A DNA stretch of 64,000 bases from an uncultured Clostridia bacterium (GTDB lineage Bacteria > Bacillota > Clostridia > UBA1381): positions 1 to 64,000 of the forward strand of contig CALXQE010000043.1 in assembly GCA_944390495.1 (NCBI GenBank). The letters run 5' to 3'. Within the stretch, counting starts at the first letter, position 1. Each line of letters opens with the position of its first letter. The notes beneath the pieces are model-generated. The model made no database searches, had not been told where the DNA came from, and was given only the letters and a program-made list of their open reading frames with translations. The position numbers and the translations under genes are program-made. Shown piece after piece: positions 16,953 to 26,028 of the stretch.

Positions 16953-17283
16953 TTAAACCATCTCCCAAAATGCTATCCATAGCCTTAGAAAAAATATTCC
17001 ATTCTTCTTGTTTTCTTTTAAGCATTTCTTTTCCTTTGCTGTTCATTTTATAATACTTTCTTCTTCTCCCCTCATCAGAATCACACCAATAAGACTCAAT
17101 AACACCTGCTTTTTCAAGATTATGAAGCATAGGGTATAACGTCCCCTCTTTCATATCGAATATTTCATCTGAACATACTCTAAGCTTTTGAACAATCATG
17201 TATCCATACATATCCTCTCTCTCAAGGAGTTTTAATATTAAAACCGCTGTACTTCCTTTCATCAGTTCTTTATCTATTTTCAT
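16942..17283 (-). CDS. PadR-family transcriptional regulator
   Basis: A 113-residue winged-helix protein of the PadR family: MKGSTAVLILKLLEREDMYGYMI at the N-terminus, DMKEGTLYPMLHNLEKAGVI for the recognition helix and wing, EGRRRKYYKMNSKGKEML for the wing end, then a dimer helix. PadR proteins usually repress their own operon until an inducer binds. It leads a four-gene operon with two HAAS-domain proteins and a small membrane protein. The likely operator is the pair of CTATGTATA repeats in the promoter. Confidence 0.9.
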   Translation of the reverse strand: MKIDKELMKGSTAVLILKLLEREDMYGYMIVQKLRVCSDEIFDMKEGTLYPMLHNLEKAGVIESYWCDSDEGRRRKYYKMNSKGKEMLKRKQEEWNIFSKAMDSILGDGLNEH

Positions 17284-17318
17284 TCTTTACACCTCGAAAT
17301 TCTATATACCTAATAATT

Positions 17319-17355
17319 CTATGTATATTGTATCACTATGTATACTTTTTGTCAA
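17319..17355 (-). promoter_or_regulatory. Promoter and probable operator of the padR operon
   Basis: TTGACA (17350-17355), 17 bp, TACAAT (17327-17332) on the minus strand. CTATGTATA occurs twice (17319-17327 and 17337-17345), 18 bp apart, one copy over the -10 edge and one in the spacer. This fits autorepression by a PadR dimer. Confidence 0.65.
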
Positions 17356-17360
17356 TAAAA

Positions 17361-17381
17361 AAGAACTGCAAAACAGTTCTT
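17361..17381 (-). terminator. Terminator of spoIIE
   Basis: AAGAACTG/CAGTTCTT stem with a 5-nt loop, adjoining the spoIIE stop codon, followed on the minus strand by TTTTATTG. It lies next to the -35 box of the padR operon. Confidence 0.85.
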
Positions 17382-19667
17382 TTAATTTTCCAAAAGCCTT
17401 ATCGTCGCAACAGTCATATCATCATTTACTACATTTTCGCTTTTTTTAACAGCCGTTTCAATAATCGTTTGTGCCATTTCCTCCATTGTGTCAAATGGCT
17501 TTTTTATCTCATTTTTAATCCAGTCAGTTCTTACTGTTCCATAACCTGCTTCGCTGACTCCGTCAGACATCATTACAATCACATCTCCGTCCATCAGTTT
17601 TTTAGCCTGGGACTGTACTTTTATTTCTGAAAGCATACCAACAGGCATCGACACAGAAAAAACAGTTTCAACATTTCCTCCGTGACGCAAAATACTTTGA
17701 GCTCCTCCGATTTTGTAAAATTCACATACACCATTCATCAGATCTATACACAATAAATCAACTGTTGAAAAACACTCATAATCAAGACGCAGACATAATG
17801 CTGAATTTATCATCTCAACAGATGTTTTTATGCCGAAACCTGACTGTAAAAACTCCCTTAAAAGCTTTAATGTTATATGGCTTTCATGCATAGCTTTTTT
17901 GCCACTGCCCATACCATCGGAAAGTATTACATACTGTTTATAATCTTCAGTCATAAACTCATCAATACTGTCACCTGATATTTCACTTAAATCTCTCCCT
18001 ATCTGACGTATTGCAATTTCTGCCGTATATTTTGCTCTCGAAACAAATTTAATAAGGCCGCAATCTTCCCCATCATATGTCATAGGTGTTCCCAAAAGTT
18101 CACCAAGTATATGTTCTGTCTTATCCTTGTCCATCCTTCCGCCTATATAAACCTCCATTTTTCCATGTTCATTCTCAATAACACTTACCTCCGAAACACT
18201 TATCCCCGTTTTGTCAAGTTCAGTGACTACTTCTTCCTCTAAATCTTCACGAAACGCAAAACCGCTGCAAATTTCCTCTGACATATTTTTCATTAAATCA
18301 GACATTTCTTTGTATTGCCTTGCAACAAGATCTCTTCCCCTTATAGCTTCACCTGTTCGTATCAGATTTTTCTTGTAAAGTTCATATACATGATTAAATT
18401 CTACCGTAAATAATTCTGCCCTTAAACATTTCTCCCTAAAAGCCATTGGTATTTGATCTATTGTAAGTATTCCTTTTGACTCTATTGTGGACAAAAGAAG
18501 CATAACACTTTTATAAGTACGTGTAAAATCCGACTGCCAGCATTTAACAGCATTGGGACAATCTTCACAAACTCTGCATGCAACTTCATCAAATACCGAT
18601 GCAGCATCTTTTTTGTATGCTTTAAGTCTTTTTTCAGAAGCATCTTCAAAGGTTTTTTCAAGACTGCTAAATACATCTGCTGTCTTTTCAAGACGCATAG
18701 CAAGATAATCCTTTGCACGCACCTCTGTGCTTAGCTTTTCAATATTTAGTGACTGCGAAAAGAACACACCTATATATTCACGAAATTTCTTAGGTGTTAT
18801 AACAAACAAAAAAGCACCTATTGCTGCCTCAATAATAGTTACAGGCAGAGAAAATGCACTTCCCGCATACAAAAGTGCCACTGCACTTCCACCTAAAAAA
18901 CCAAGTGCCACACCTATTCTCCCAAAGGATTTTAGAAGATTTGCAAACAAAGCACTCATCCCAAAAAGCCCCATCATAACAACAGCCGACGGGCTTGCCA
19001 TAGAAGCAAGAAATCCTATACACAATCCTCCACTGCCTGCCGCCGCAATTGAGCCATTTAGTGCTATACTCATAACAGCGTACACTGATACTATATCAGC
19101 AAGACTTATATTATAAGGAAATACTATCCCTGTAAGACCTGTTATCATAACCCCAATACTAACAGCTGTACTTATCAATTCTTCCTGTGATGTTTGGTAT
19201 CGTTTTTTTCTATTTGCCATCAATGATGAAAACTTACCAAAAATTATGTACATTACAGCTGCCGCTATCGACTCTGCAAATAACAAAAATATGTCATAAA
19301 ATCCGGCAAAATTGTACATAAGATAGACCAGCCCGCCTAAGAACACCGCACCGCCACAGCATGACGCATCTGCTATTGTATGTTCTCTTATTTTGAAACG
19401 TGTATATATCCAAAACACCAATGCCGCAACAAGATACTTCATTAAAGCCATATTACCGGCTGACGTTATAAGTCCTACTGCAACAGCAGTTATTCCCATA
19501 TATGCAATACTTTTATCAAAGCACGCAGCAAAAAAAGCCACACCAAAAGGGAACATACCAAGCACAGATGCCCTTGATACAAGTAAAAGTAATAAACTCA
19601 TTCCTATGTCACGTATATTAGGTGTACGAAGTGTTTCTCTCTGTTTTCTTAATTCAGGCTGAACCAT
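17382..19667 (-). CDS. spoIIE: Stage II sporulation protein E (PP2C-type phosphatase)
   Basis: A 761-residue protein with the SpoIIE layout: about ten membrane spans in residues 20-300, a central regulatory region (about 320-540), and a C-terminal PP2C phosphatase (about 550-761) with the metal-binding aspartates in ILSDGMGSGKKA and MMSDGVSEAG. In sporulating Firmicutes it sits at the polar septum and dephosphorylates the anti-anti-sigma factor SpoIIAA, freeing sigma-F in the forespore. A CxxC-rich patch near residue 355-372 (CRVCEDCPNAVKC) is also seen in clostridial members. The ATG at 19667 follows TAGGAGG. Spo0A-box-like sites lie upstream. Confidence 0.93.
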   Translation of the reverse strand: MVQPELRKQRETLRTPNIRDIGMSLLLLLVSRASVLGMFPFGVAFFAACFDKSIAYMGITAVAVGLITSAGNMALMKYLVAALVFWIYTRFKIREHTIADASCCGGAVFLGGLVYLMYNFAGFYDIFLLFAESIAAAVMYIIFGKFSSLMANRKKRYQTSQEELISTAVSIGVMITGLTGIVFPYNISLADIVSVYAVMSIALNGSIAAAGSGGLCIGFLASMASPSAVVMMGLFGMSALFANLLKSFGRIGVALGFLGGSAVALLYAGSAFSLPVTIIEAAIGAFLFVITPKKFREYIGVFFSQSLNIEKLSTEVRAKDYLAMRLEKTADVFSSLEKTFEDASEKRLKAYKKDAASVFDEVACRVCEDCPNAVKCWQSDFTRTYKSVMLLLSTIESKGILTIDQIPMAFREKCLRAELFTVEFNHVYELYKKNLIRTGEAIRGRDLVARQYKEMSDLMKNMSEEICSGFAFREDLEEEVVTELDKTGISVSEVSVIENEHGKMEVYIGGRMDKDKTEHILGELLGTPMTYDGEDCGLIKFVSRAKYTAEIAIRQIGRDLSEISGDSIDEFMTEDYKQYVILSDGMGSGKKAMHESHITLKLLREFLQSGFGIKTSVEMINSALCLRLDYECFSTVDLLCIDLMNGVCEFYKIGGAQSILRHGGNVETVFSVSMPVGMLSEIKVQSQAKKLMDGDVIVMMSDGVSEAGYGTVRTDWIKNEIKKPFDTMEEMAQTIIETAVKKSENVVNDDMTVATIRLLEN

Positions 19668-19697
19668 TATTTTATCCTCCTATGTTTTAACAGAAAT

Positions 19698-19780
19698 ATT
19701 ATATCACTGCCTTTTAGAAAAAACTGTCGATTTACGAACTGCCGCAACAAAAATCTATCGACAAATTCCGCTTTGACAAA
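19698..19780 (-). promoter_or_regulatory. spoIIE promoter region with three Spo0A-box-like sites
   Basis: A TATAAT (19698-19703, minus strand) has no matching -35 box. Instead there are three sequences close to the 0A box: TGTCGAT (19725-19731, plus strand), TTTGTCGAT (19757-19765, minus) and TTTGTCAAA (19772-19780, minus). A poor -35 with upstream 0A boxes is how Spo0A-activated spoIIE promoters are built in Bacillus. The last box overlaps the -35 of the divergent promoter. Confidence 0.6.
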
Positions 19781-19801
19781 TTCACATGTTTGTGATATAT
19801 T
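19773..19801 (+). promoter_or_regulatory. Promoter of the phosphodiesterase gene
   Basis: TTGACA (19773-19778), 17 bp, TATATT (19796-19801), followed by the GAGAGG ribosome site at 19815-19820. The -35 coincides with a Spo0A-box-like sequence. Confidence 0.7.
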
Positions 19802-19827
19802 ATTACCACAACAAGAGAGGTGTTTTT

Positions 19828-20298
19828 ATGAAGAAAATTTTAATTTTTTCCGACACACACGGTTATACAGATGAATGTATTCGTATAATTGAGAAAGCCG
19901 GTAAAGTAGATGCAATAATACACGCCGGCGACTGCACAAGAGATGCAGAAGATTTAAGCTATATATATCCTGATATTCCACTGTACTATGTCTCTGGAAA
20001 CAATGACTTTTTTACCAAAGCCCCGGAGCACATAACAGTAATAATAGATGGAATCAAAATATACATTACACACGGTCATAAACAGCGTGTAAAGTACGAG
20101 TCCTCATACACCACGCTAAGAAATGAAGCAAAAAAGGCAGGAGCAGATCTTGCAGTTTTTGGACACACGCACATACCATATACATCATACGATAATGGTA
20201 TAGTTCTTGTTAATCCCGGCAGCACAAGATTTTCTCATACCTATGCTGAAGCAAAAATTGAAAACGGTAAAATCTACGTTGCTATAAATGAACTTTAA
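19828..20298 (+). CDS. YfcE/MJ0936-type metallophosphoesterase
   Basis: About 156 residues, the usual length of the small YfcE/MJ0936 phosphodiesterases. Metal-binding motifs are in order: SDTHG (residues 7-11), HAGDC near 40, SGNND near 63, THGH near 88, and GHTH near 113. Such enzymes cleave phosphodiester bonds using two metal ions; the natural substrate is generally unknown. I start at the ATG at 19828 after GAGAGG, not at 19786, whose extra residues lack a ribosome site. Divergent from spoIIE with an interlocked promoter region, it may be affected by Spo0A. Confidence 0.85.
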   Translation: MKKILIFSDTHGYTDECIRIIEKAGKVDAIIHAGDCTRDAEDLSYIYPDIPLYYVSGNNDFFTKAPEHITVIIDGIKIYITHGHKQRVKYESSYTTLRNEAKKAGADLAVFGHTHIPYTSYDNGIVLVNPGSTRFSHTYAEAKIENGKIYVAINEL

Positions 20299-20325
20299 AA
20301 AAGTACCGCCGAAGCGGTACTTTTT
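20298..20325. terminator. Bidirectional terminator between the phosphodiesterase and galU
   Basis: AGTACCGC/GCGGTACT stem with a 4-nt loop flanked by A and T runs (AAAAA...TTTTT), so it can act on both strands. Confidence 0.85.
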
Positions 20326-20335
20326 ATCTTAATGT

Positions 20336-21205
20336 TTAAATCTTATTTAATATTCCTTTTAAATATTTTGCAAAATCATCTTTCAAGTCTGGTCTTGAAA
20401 GTGCAAAGTCAACGGTCGCCTGTAAAAATCCTTGTTTGTTACCTATGTCATATCGTTTACCCTCAAAATCATAGGCATAAATATCTTCTTTCTCTGATAA
20501 CAAAACAAGTGCGTCGGTAAGCTGTATTTCTCCCCCTGCACCCTTAGGAGTTCTTTCTAAACACTCAAAAATACCGGGAGTAATAACATATCTGCCAAGT
20601 ACAGCAACATCTGACGGTGCATCTTCCATTTTAGGTTTTTCTACCATTCCTTTTAATTTATACATTCTGCCTTCAACATGTTCACAATCAACTATTCCGT
20701 ACTTTGAAACATGTTCCATACCTACCTTCTGCACACCCAAAACAGACGCACCATATTTATCATGCTGTTCCATCAGCTGACCAATACAAGGTTTTTCCGA
20801 CACCACAACATCGTCACCAAGCATTACTGCAAAAGGTTCATTTTCAACAAACGTTTTAGCACAAAGTACAGCATGACCAAGTCCTTTCTGTTCTTGCTGA
20901 CGCACAAAACATACATTGAGTTTATCTGAAACTTCCCTTACTGCATTAAGCATTTCTTCTTTTCCATCACGTTCAAGTATAGTTTCAATTTCAAAAGCTT
21001 TATCGAAATGATTTATAATAGCATCCTTACCCCTTGAAACAATTATCAAAAGTTCTTCTATACCTGCATTCACAGCTTCTTCAGCAATGTATTGTATTGT
21101 AGGTTTGTCAATAATTGGTAACATTTCTTTCGGCACTGCCTTTGTTGCAGGTAAAAATCTTGTTCCAAATCCCGCTGCAGGTATAACTGCTTTTTTGACT
21201 TTCAT
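20336..21205 (-). CDS. galU: UTP-glucose-1-phosphate uridylyltransferase
   Basis: A 289-residue nucleotidyltransferase matching GalU/GtaB in length and sequence: the nucleotide-binding PAAGFGTRFLPATKAVPKEM at residues 8-27, IDKPTIQYI near 35, VMLGDDVV near 130, VEKPKMEDAPSD near 195. It makes UDP-glucose from UTP and glucose 1-phosphate for cell-wall and surface polysaccharides. Single gene with a bidirectional terminator after it and an ACGGAG ribosome site. Confidence 0.93.
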   Translation of the reverse strand: MKVKKAVIPAAGFGTRFLPATKAVPKEMLPIIDKPTIQYIAEEAVNAGIEELLIIVSRGKDAIINHFDKAFEIETILERDGKEEMLNAVREVSDKLNVCFVRQQEQKGLGHAVLCAKTFVENEPFAVMLGDDVVVSEKPCIGQLMEQHDKYGASVLGVQKVGMEHVSKYGIVDCEHVEGRMYKLKGMVEKPKMEDAPSDVAVLGRYVITPGIFECLERTPKGAGGEIQLTDALVLLSEKEDIYAYDFEGKRYDIGNKQGFLQATVDFALSRPDLKDDFAKYLKGILNKI

Positions 21206-21290
21206 TATATCACTCCGTTCCTTTTTAATACTATAATAATTATATCATATATATATTTAAAATGCGACATTTATTTAAATTTTATTAAAC

Positions 21291-21320
21291 AAAAAAACAG
21301 CGGACACAATGTGTCCGCTG
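21291..21320 (-). terminator. Terminator of the large SLH gene
   Basis: Perfect CAGCGGACAC/GTGTCCGCTG stem with a 3-nt loop (21298-21320), followed on the minus strand by TTTTTTTG. Confidence 0.9.
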
Positions 21321-21331
21321 AAAATTTTTGT

Positions 21332-24300
21332 TTATTCAAATCTGAATACTATAATGTCTGCGATACTTCCTTTGTTTGCTGTTGAAACATAAATGAAGTC
21401 ACCAGTCTTTGTTTCAGGATCGTAAGTAACTAAGTCAGAGATTGTTGCACCGTCTGTATCAATATCAACATTACCCTTTGAACTAATAGTTACAACATCC
21501 ATAAGCTTAGATGGATCAAAATAAATTGCATCAGAATATCCATTTATTTTTATCCAAGCAGTATCACCAAGATCCCACTCAGTTAAGTAATTGAAGTAAT
21601 AGCCAACACGTGATGAAGATTTATTCGGGAAATTACCTAAAGGCATTGAATATGCAGTACCATTTAGTATATAATCACCAAGTGCATTTGCGTCAGCAAA
21701 TTTAGCAAGCAATCTACCATCTGATGTATAAAGTATAAGGTCACCCTTATGTAAAAGATCGGTTAGAGTTTTGCCATTGTTTTTATCATCATCATAAGCT
21801 GCACTCCATAAAATCGGAGCATCGTAGTTTCTACCATTATTTGTACCTGTCCACAATCCAGATGTTAGGTTACCCATACTTGTATTTTTGTTTGTTGTTA
21901 CAGAAACTTCTGTACCGCCAACATAACCTTCAATTGTATAGATAGGATTATCATCTGCATCTATTCCTACGCTTATTTCATCTATAACCATGGCTAAAGG
22001 ACCGCTACCTGCACTATCCATATCGGTAAATACAGCTGCTGCATTAGCACTTGCTGCAAGGTTTACAAGAATTGTAGCACTTGTTGAATTTTCAAATTCA
22101 CCTATTACATAATTTCTTGTTGATCCTGTTTCTCTTACAACGTATGCAGAAGATGTTACTTCACCAACACCATAGTTTGAAGGATCGTCCATATCTTCAA
22201 GATTCATAGGAGCTGTAAATTCTATAATACCGTCAGCAATCTTGTAACCCTTTACTGCATCTCCCATAGATGCTCTACCATTTAAGTTTGTTGGATCTAT
22301 TCTTAATGCACTTTCATCTGATACAAGTGTTGAATTAACAGCACAGTATAATCTTGAAATAGCATTGCTTGAATTAGCCTTATACTTAACAAGTCTTATA
22401 GGTGTGCCAGTATCAGCTTCAGTACCATCACTTTTTAATAATTTAAGGAAATCATTTGTTGAAATTAATGTATCAACTGCTGCTGCTGCTTCTTCCTTTG
22501 AGCTGTAGCTTGTCTGACCATCTACTGTCCACAAATCAAGATTTGAAGCAAGCTTCATTTCAACAGCTGTACCATCTTGAGTCATCATGTAAACTATGTA
22601 GTCATTACCGTCTTCAGATTCGTAACCAGACATAATCCAACCATATTTTTCACCTGATTGAAGCATTCCTGTTCCTGACGCTTCTACATAAGCTATACGA
22701 CCAAACTTATCGAAATAGTATGTGCCCTCTACTCCTGTGCTTATATCACCTGTAGCAATGTTTGCAACATCATACTTTTCACCATCGATTGTTGCATAGC
22801 TGTTATCAAATTTAACAGAAAGACCTGACACCTTACCTGTTATATTTTCACCTGTTACAACTATGTCAACTACTGAATTATCATAACTTCTCTTAATTGT
22901 AGCTACATCATTCTTCTTTAGGTTTCTAAGCTTAACTTCGCTACCTTCCTTTGTAACTGTTACAACTCTGTCTATTGAGTCATCAAGATTAAGTGTTACA
23001 GCAGTTGTAGCATCAACTGTATCATTATCTGTTGCGGCTGATACTTTACCTGTAAGTCTGTCTTCACCTGCACTTGATACAACCATTACTTCATAAGAAT
23101 CTACGAATACAACATCATACACGTCATCCTTATCACTGTCAACAATTTTAACAGTGCCAACTTCAGGAAGAAGCATATCGTTAATATCTGCACCTATAGC
23201 TGTCTTATCAGTATCTGAAAGAACTTTACCATTATAAACGATTGTAGCACCTGTACAATTCTTTGCCTTAGATACACCATCTACCTTAATAGAACCTGCA
23301 TCGCCGTCAAAACCTTCAACTGTTTCAATATCTTCAGCATCAAATGTATCTGTTGTTGTCTTTGAAGAATCATAAGTTACAGCAAGAACTTCCGGTGTAA
23401 GACCAGCATTTTCCTTATAGTAGAATGTTATCTTTTGAGCAAGATATTCTTCAAGACCTGTAAGACTGCAATCAAAAACTTTTGCTTCTTTTTCATCGCT
23501 GTCTTCTACTTCGTACTCTATCTCAACTTGATTCTCATCAAGCTCAGTTGAAGAAATGCTTGTCTTTGTTGTACCAAGAAGAACACCCTTTTCTTCAATC
23601 AAATTGAACTTTGCTTCTGCTAAAGTTCTATTTGCTGTGTATATTGGAGAATTATTTTCATAACCTGTAATTTCCTTATACATACCAAGAAGTGCATTGT
23701 AAACCATCTTGATTACAACTCCACGATCTGATGCTACATCATTTGAACCAGGAGCATTTTTAAATAGGTTAAGATCTGCTGTGTTAGCAACCTTCATATA
23801 ACCATTTGGCCATCCGCCGTTATATTCAGCATCCATTGTATAGTTCATTGCTCTTACAAGCATTGTAGCGATTTGAGCGTATGTAACATTACCGTCAGGA
23901 GCAAATGTTCCATCACCCATACCATTAATTATACCTGTTTCCTGAGCTGTCTGAATAATGTCAGCTGCCCAGTGTGACTCACTAACGTCTGTAAAATTAT
24001 TCTGATACTTTGACATTGATGTAATGTTAAGCATTGTAAGAATAATCTTAGACATCTCAGCTCTTGTTACATTTGATTCCGGTCTTACACTGCCGTCCTC
24101 ATAACCTGATATAATACCTAATGCAGTACATAGTGAAAGAGCTTTCTGATAGTAAGCGTCTTCTGAATATGCACCTTCATCCGTTACCGGAGCTTCTGTT
24201 GCTTCAACCGGAGCTTCTGTTGCTTCTGCCGGAGCCTCTGTCGCATCAGCCGGAGCCTCTGTTGCTTCTGTCGGAGCCTCTGTCGCATCAGCCGGAGCCT

Positions 24301-24454
24301 CTGTTGCCTCAGCCGGAGCTTCTGTTGCTTCTGTTGCTTCTGTAGTTATATCATTTGTCGTTTCTTCATCAGCAAAAGCGACCATGCCAACTGAGCTTAC
24401 AACCATTGCTGAAGCCAATAGCGCACAGATTAATCTTCTCATCTTTTTACCCAT
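21332..24454 (-). CDS. Large secreted SLH-domain surface protein with TEAP-repeat linker
   Basis: A 1040-residue secreted protein. A signal peptide ends near VAFA at residue 28. Residues 38-90 are a Thr-Glu-Ala-Pro-rich repeat. Three S-layer-homology domains follow (about 95-145, 155-205, 210-265) with the GIISGYEDGSVRPESNVTRA and GIINGMGDGTFAPDGNVTYA signatures. About 750 mostly beta-rich residues of unknown function make up the rest. SLH domains bind pyruvylated secondary wall polymers, so it should sit on the cell surface. It shares the whole architecture with the 51224-54214 protein; candidate roles are S-layer subunit or wall-bound scaffold. Start: ATG with GGAGG 7 bp upstream. Confidence 0.88.
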   Translation of the reverse strand: MGKKMRRLICALLASAMVVSSVGMVAFADEETTNDITTEATEATEAPAEATEAPADATEAPTEATEAPADATEAPAEATEAPVEATEAPVTDEGAYSEDAYYQKALSLCTALGIISGYEDGSVRPESNVTRAEMSKIILTMLNITSMSKYQNNFTDVSESHWAADIIQTAQETGIINGMGDGTFAPDGNVTYAQIATMLVRAMNYTMDAEYNGGWPNGYMKVANTADLNLFKNAPGSNDVASDRGVVIKMVYNALLGMYKEITGYENNSPIYTANRTLAEAKFNLIEEKGVLLGTTKTSISSTELDENQVEIEYEVEDSDEKEAKVFDCSLTGLEEYLAQKITFYYKENAGLTPEVLAVTYDSSKTTTDTFDAEDIETVEGFDGDAGSIKVDGVSKAKNCTGATIVYNGKVLSDTDKTAIGADINDMLLPEVGTVKIVDSDKDDVYDVVFVDSYEVMVVSSAGEDRLTGKVSAATDNDTVDATTAVTLNLDDSIDRVVTVTKEGSEVKLRNLKKNDVATIKRSYDNSVVDIVVTGENITGKVSGLSVKFDNSYATIDGEKYDVANIATGDISTGVEGTYYFDKFGRIAYVEASGTGMLQSGEKYGWIMSGYESEDGNDYIVYMMTQDGTAVEMKLASNLDLWTVDGQTSYSSKEEAAAAVDTLISTNDFLKLLKSDGTEADTGTPIRLVKYKANSSNAISRLYCAVNSTLVSDESALRIDPTNLNGRASMGDAVKGYKIADGIIEFTAPMNLEDMDDPSNYGVGEVTSSAYVVRETGSTRNYVIGEFENSTSATILVNLAASANAAAVFTDMDSAGSGPLAMVIDEISVGIDADDNPIYTIEGYVGGTEVSVTTNKNTSMGNLTSGLWTGTNNGRNYDAPILWSAAYDDDKNNGKTLTDLLHKGDLILYTSDGRLLAKFADANALGDYILNGTAYSMPLGNFPNKSSSRVGYYFNYLTEWDLGDTAWIKINGYSDAIYFDPSKLMDVVTISSKGNVDIDTDGATISDLVTYDPETKTGDFIYVSTANKGSIADIIVFRFE
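24185..24343 (-). repeat. TEAP/TEAT codon repeat inside the SLH protein
   Basis: About 53 codons encode near-regular units of seven or so residues such as TEAPAEA, TEAPADA, TEAPTEA and TEAPVEA. At DNA level units like GGAGCCTCTGT and GCATCAGCC recur. It is a flexible, negatively charged linker between signal peptide and SLH domains, and prone to length change by slippage. Confidence 0.85.
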
Positions 24455-24571
24455 GTGAATACCTCCATAAAGTTTTTTATAATATATCGGAGCTTGTCCG
24501 ATTATTAACTAAATTATTATACAATATCAACTCATTCAATTACATTTAAAAAACAGCTTATTTTGTTTAAT

Positions 24572-25807
24572 TTAAGGAGTTGTTTTTTCTTCTCGTGAAA
24601 GTCTTGCAAATTCCTTGTATTCCAGTGGAGAAACACCGGTATACTTTTTAAAAACCTGACTAAAATATTGTGAATTAGAGCCATAACCAACTTTTTCTGC
24701 CACTTCATAAATCCTGTCTTTTTTACCCTCCAGGATCAAACTCTTTGCCATTTCCATACGTTTTTCCATAACATAGTGAGAAAAGTTTTTGCCCGTTTCT
24801 TTCTTAAACAGCTTTCCAAGATAGTCTACATTTGTATATAAAATCGTACCGGCAAGCCATCTAAGAGAAAGATTTTCATTTTCAATATTTTCATCGATTA
24901 TTTTGATAGTATCTCTTATAAGTGAACTGTATATTTTGCCAGACTCAGGAGCATTTGACAAAGCTATCTCCATACCTATATCACTAATATATTTTTTTAT
25001 CTTAGCAATATTTTTTGCTTCTTGTACAGATGCAATGCCCTTCATATATTTTTCAATTTTATCAACACTACAGCTTCTTATAATACAAACATAAAGTTCA
25101 AGACAATATGTTTTTGCCACTGCCGGAGTAGGCATAACTTTCTCAAGGTTTTTAAAAAAATCTCCCAAAAGTTTTTTTAGTATTTCACTGTCTCCGGTTC
25201 TGACAGCATGTTCAATAGCTCCATATTCCGGCTGCATTTCTGTATTATTTCCACCGACTATAACATCGTTTTCATATAAAGTCTCATCACCGTCAGAATA
25301 AAAAGCATATCCCATGCATTTTTTCAGACGTTCATACACAGACGGTACCTCAGATATTTGTGATACGTTACTATATACAACCATTAAGTTATATCCATAA
25401 CATTTTTTTACCGTCTTTCTCACTTTATCAAGAATTTCTATTATAACTGTCCTATCAAGACAATCTGTAATAACGAGTAAATAATTATGTATAGTCGTGC
25501 TAAGCAGTATATTTTCATTACCAATATACTGTTCTGCAGTATTTTTCAGAAAAAACAAGTCGTCATAATCAAATTCTTCAGACGGCTTAAATATAATCAT
25601 CCTTGTTTCAGTGGATTCATCTACACCAAAAGTTTTACAGTAAATATTAAACAGTTCATAAGTATCTCCACAACCAAGGATATACTCTCTCAAAAACTGT
25701 TCTTTGATTATAGGTTTAACTCTATCAGCTTCCGAGATAACCATTTTTTCAAAGTTCTCCTGCATACCTTCTTGATCACAGTTATGTACACAATTAGATT
25801 TATACAT
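24572..25807 (-). CDS. AraC-family transcriptional regulator
   Basis: A 411-residue regulator. The C-terminal 100 residues are a double helix-turn-helix of the AraC/XylS type: LSLRWLAGTILYTNVDYLGK for the first and IYEVAEKVGYGSNSQYFSQV with FKKYTGVSPLEY for the second. The N-terminal 300 residues have no cupin or receiver signature and are not recognised; long N-terminal regions like this occur in clostridial sugar-operon regulators. Good AAAGGAGAG ribosome site. It lies between the SLH gene and a secreted-protein gene, all on the minus strand, but a terminator (25985-26016) separates it from the upstream gene. Confidence 0.88.
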   Translation of the reverse strand: MYKSNCVHNCDQEGMQENFEKMVISEADRVKPIIKEQFLREYILGCGDTYELFNIYCKTFGVDESTETRMIIFKPSEEFDYDDLFFLKNTAEQYIGNENILLSTTIHNYLLVITDCLDRTVIIEILDKVRKTVKKCYGYNLMVVYSNVSQISEVPSVYERLKKCMGYAFYSDGDETLYENDVIVGGNNTEMQPEYGAIEHAVRTGDSEILKKLLGDFFKNLEKVMPTPAVAKTYCLELYVCIIRSCSVDKIEKYMKGIASVQEAKNIAKIKKYISDIGMEIALSNAPESGKIYSSLIRDTIKIIDENIENENLSLRWLAGTILYTNVDYLGKLFKKETGKNFSHYVMEKRMEMAKSLILEGKKDRIYEVAEKVGYGSNSQYFSQVFKKYTGVSPLEYKEFARLSREEKTTP

Positions 25808-25984
25808 AAGATATTCTCTCCTTTATAGGTACTCTCGTACACTATATCATATATTATATACGCTTTTATTCATAATTTCAAGTAAAAATTTTTGTTAATT
25901 TACAATTACATTATGAAAATACTGTATATTCCTATACAAAATCTATTATAGTACAATATATTGTATTTATCAAAAAAATTTTAT

Positions 25985-26016
25985 AAAAAAAGCCGAAGCC
26001 ACAATATGACTTCGGC
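25985..26016 (-). terminator. Terminator of the 269-residue secreted-protein gene
   Basis: GCCGAAG/CTTCGGC stem (25992-26016) with an 11-nt loop, then TTTTTTTAT on the minus strand. Confidence 0.85.
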
Positions 26017-26028
26017 AAATTATTCTAT

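Noticed and set aside
24121-24345. Plus-strand open frame rich in Leu, Pro and Gln
   Set aside because: It is the antisense of the TEAP repeat in the SLH gene; no ribosome site.
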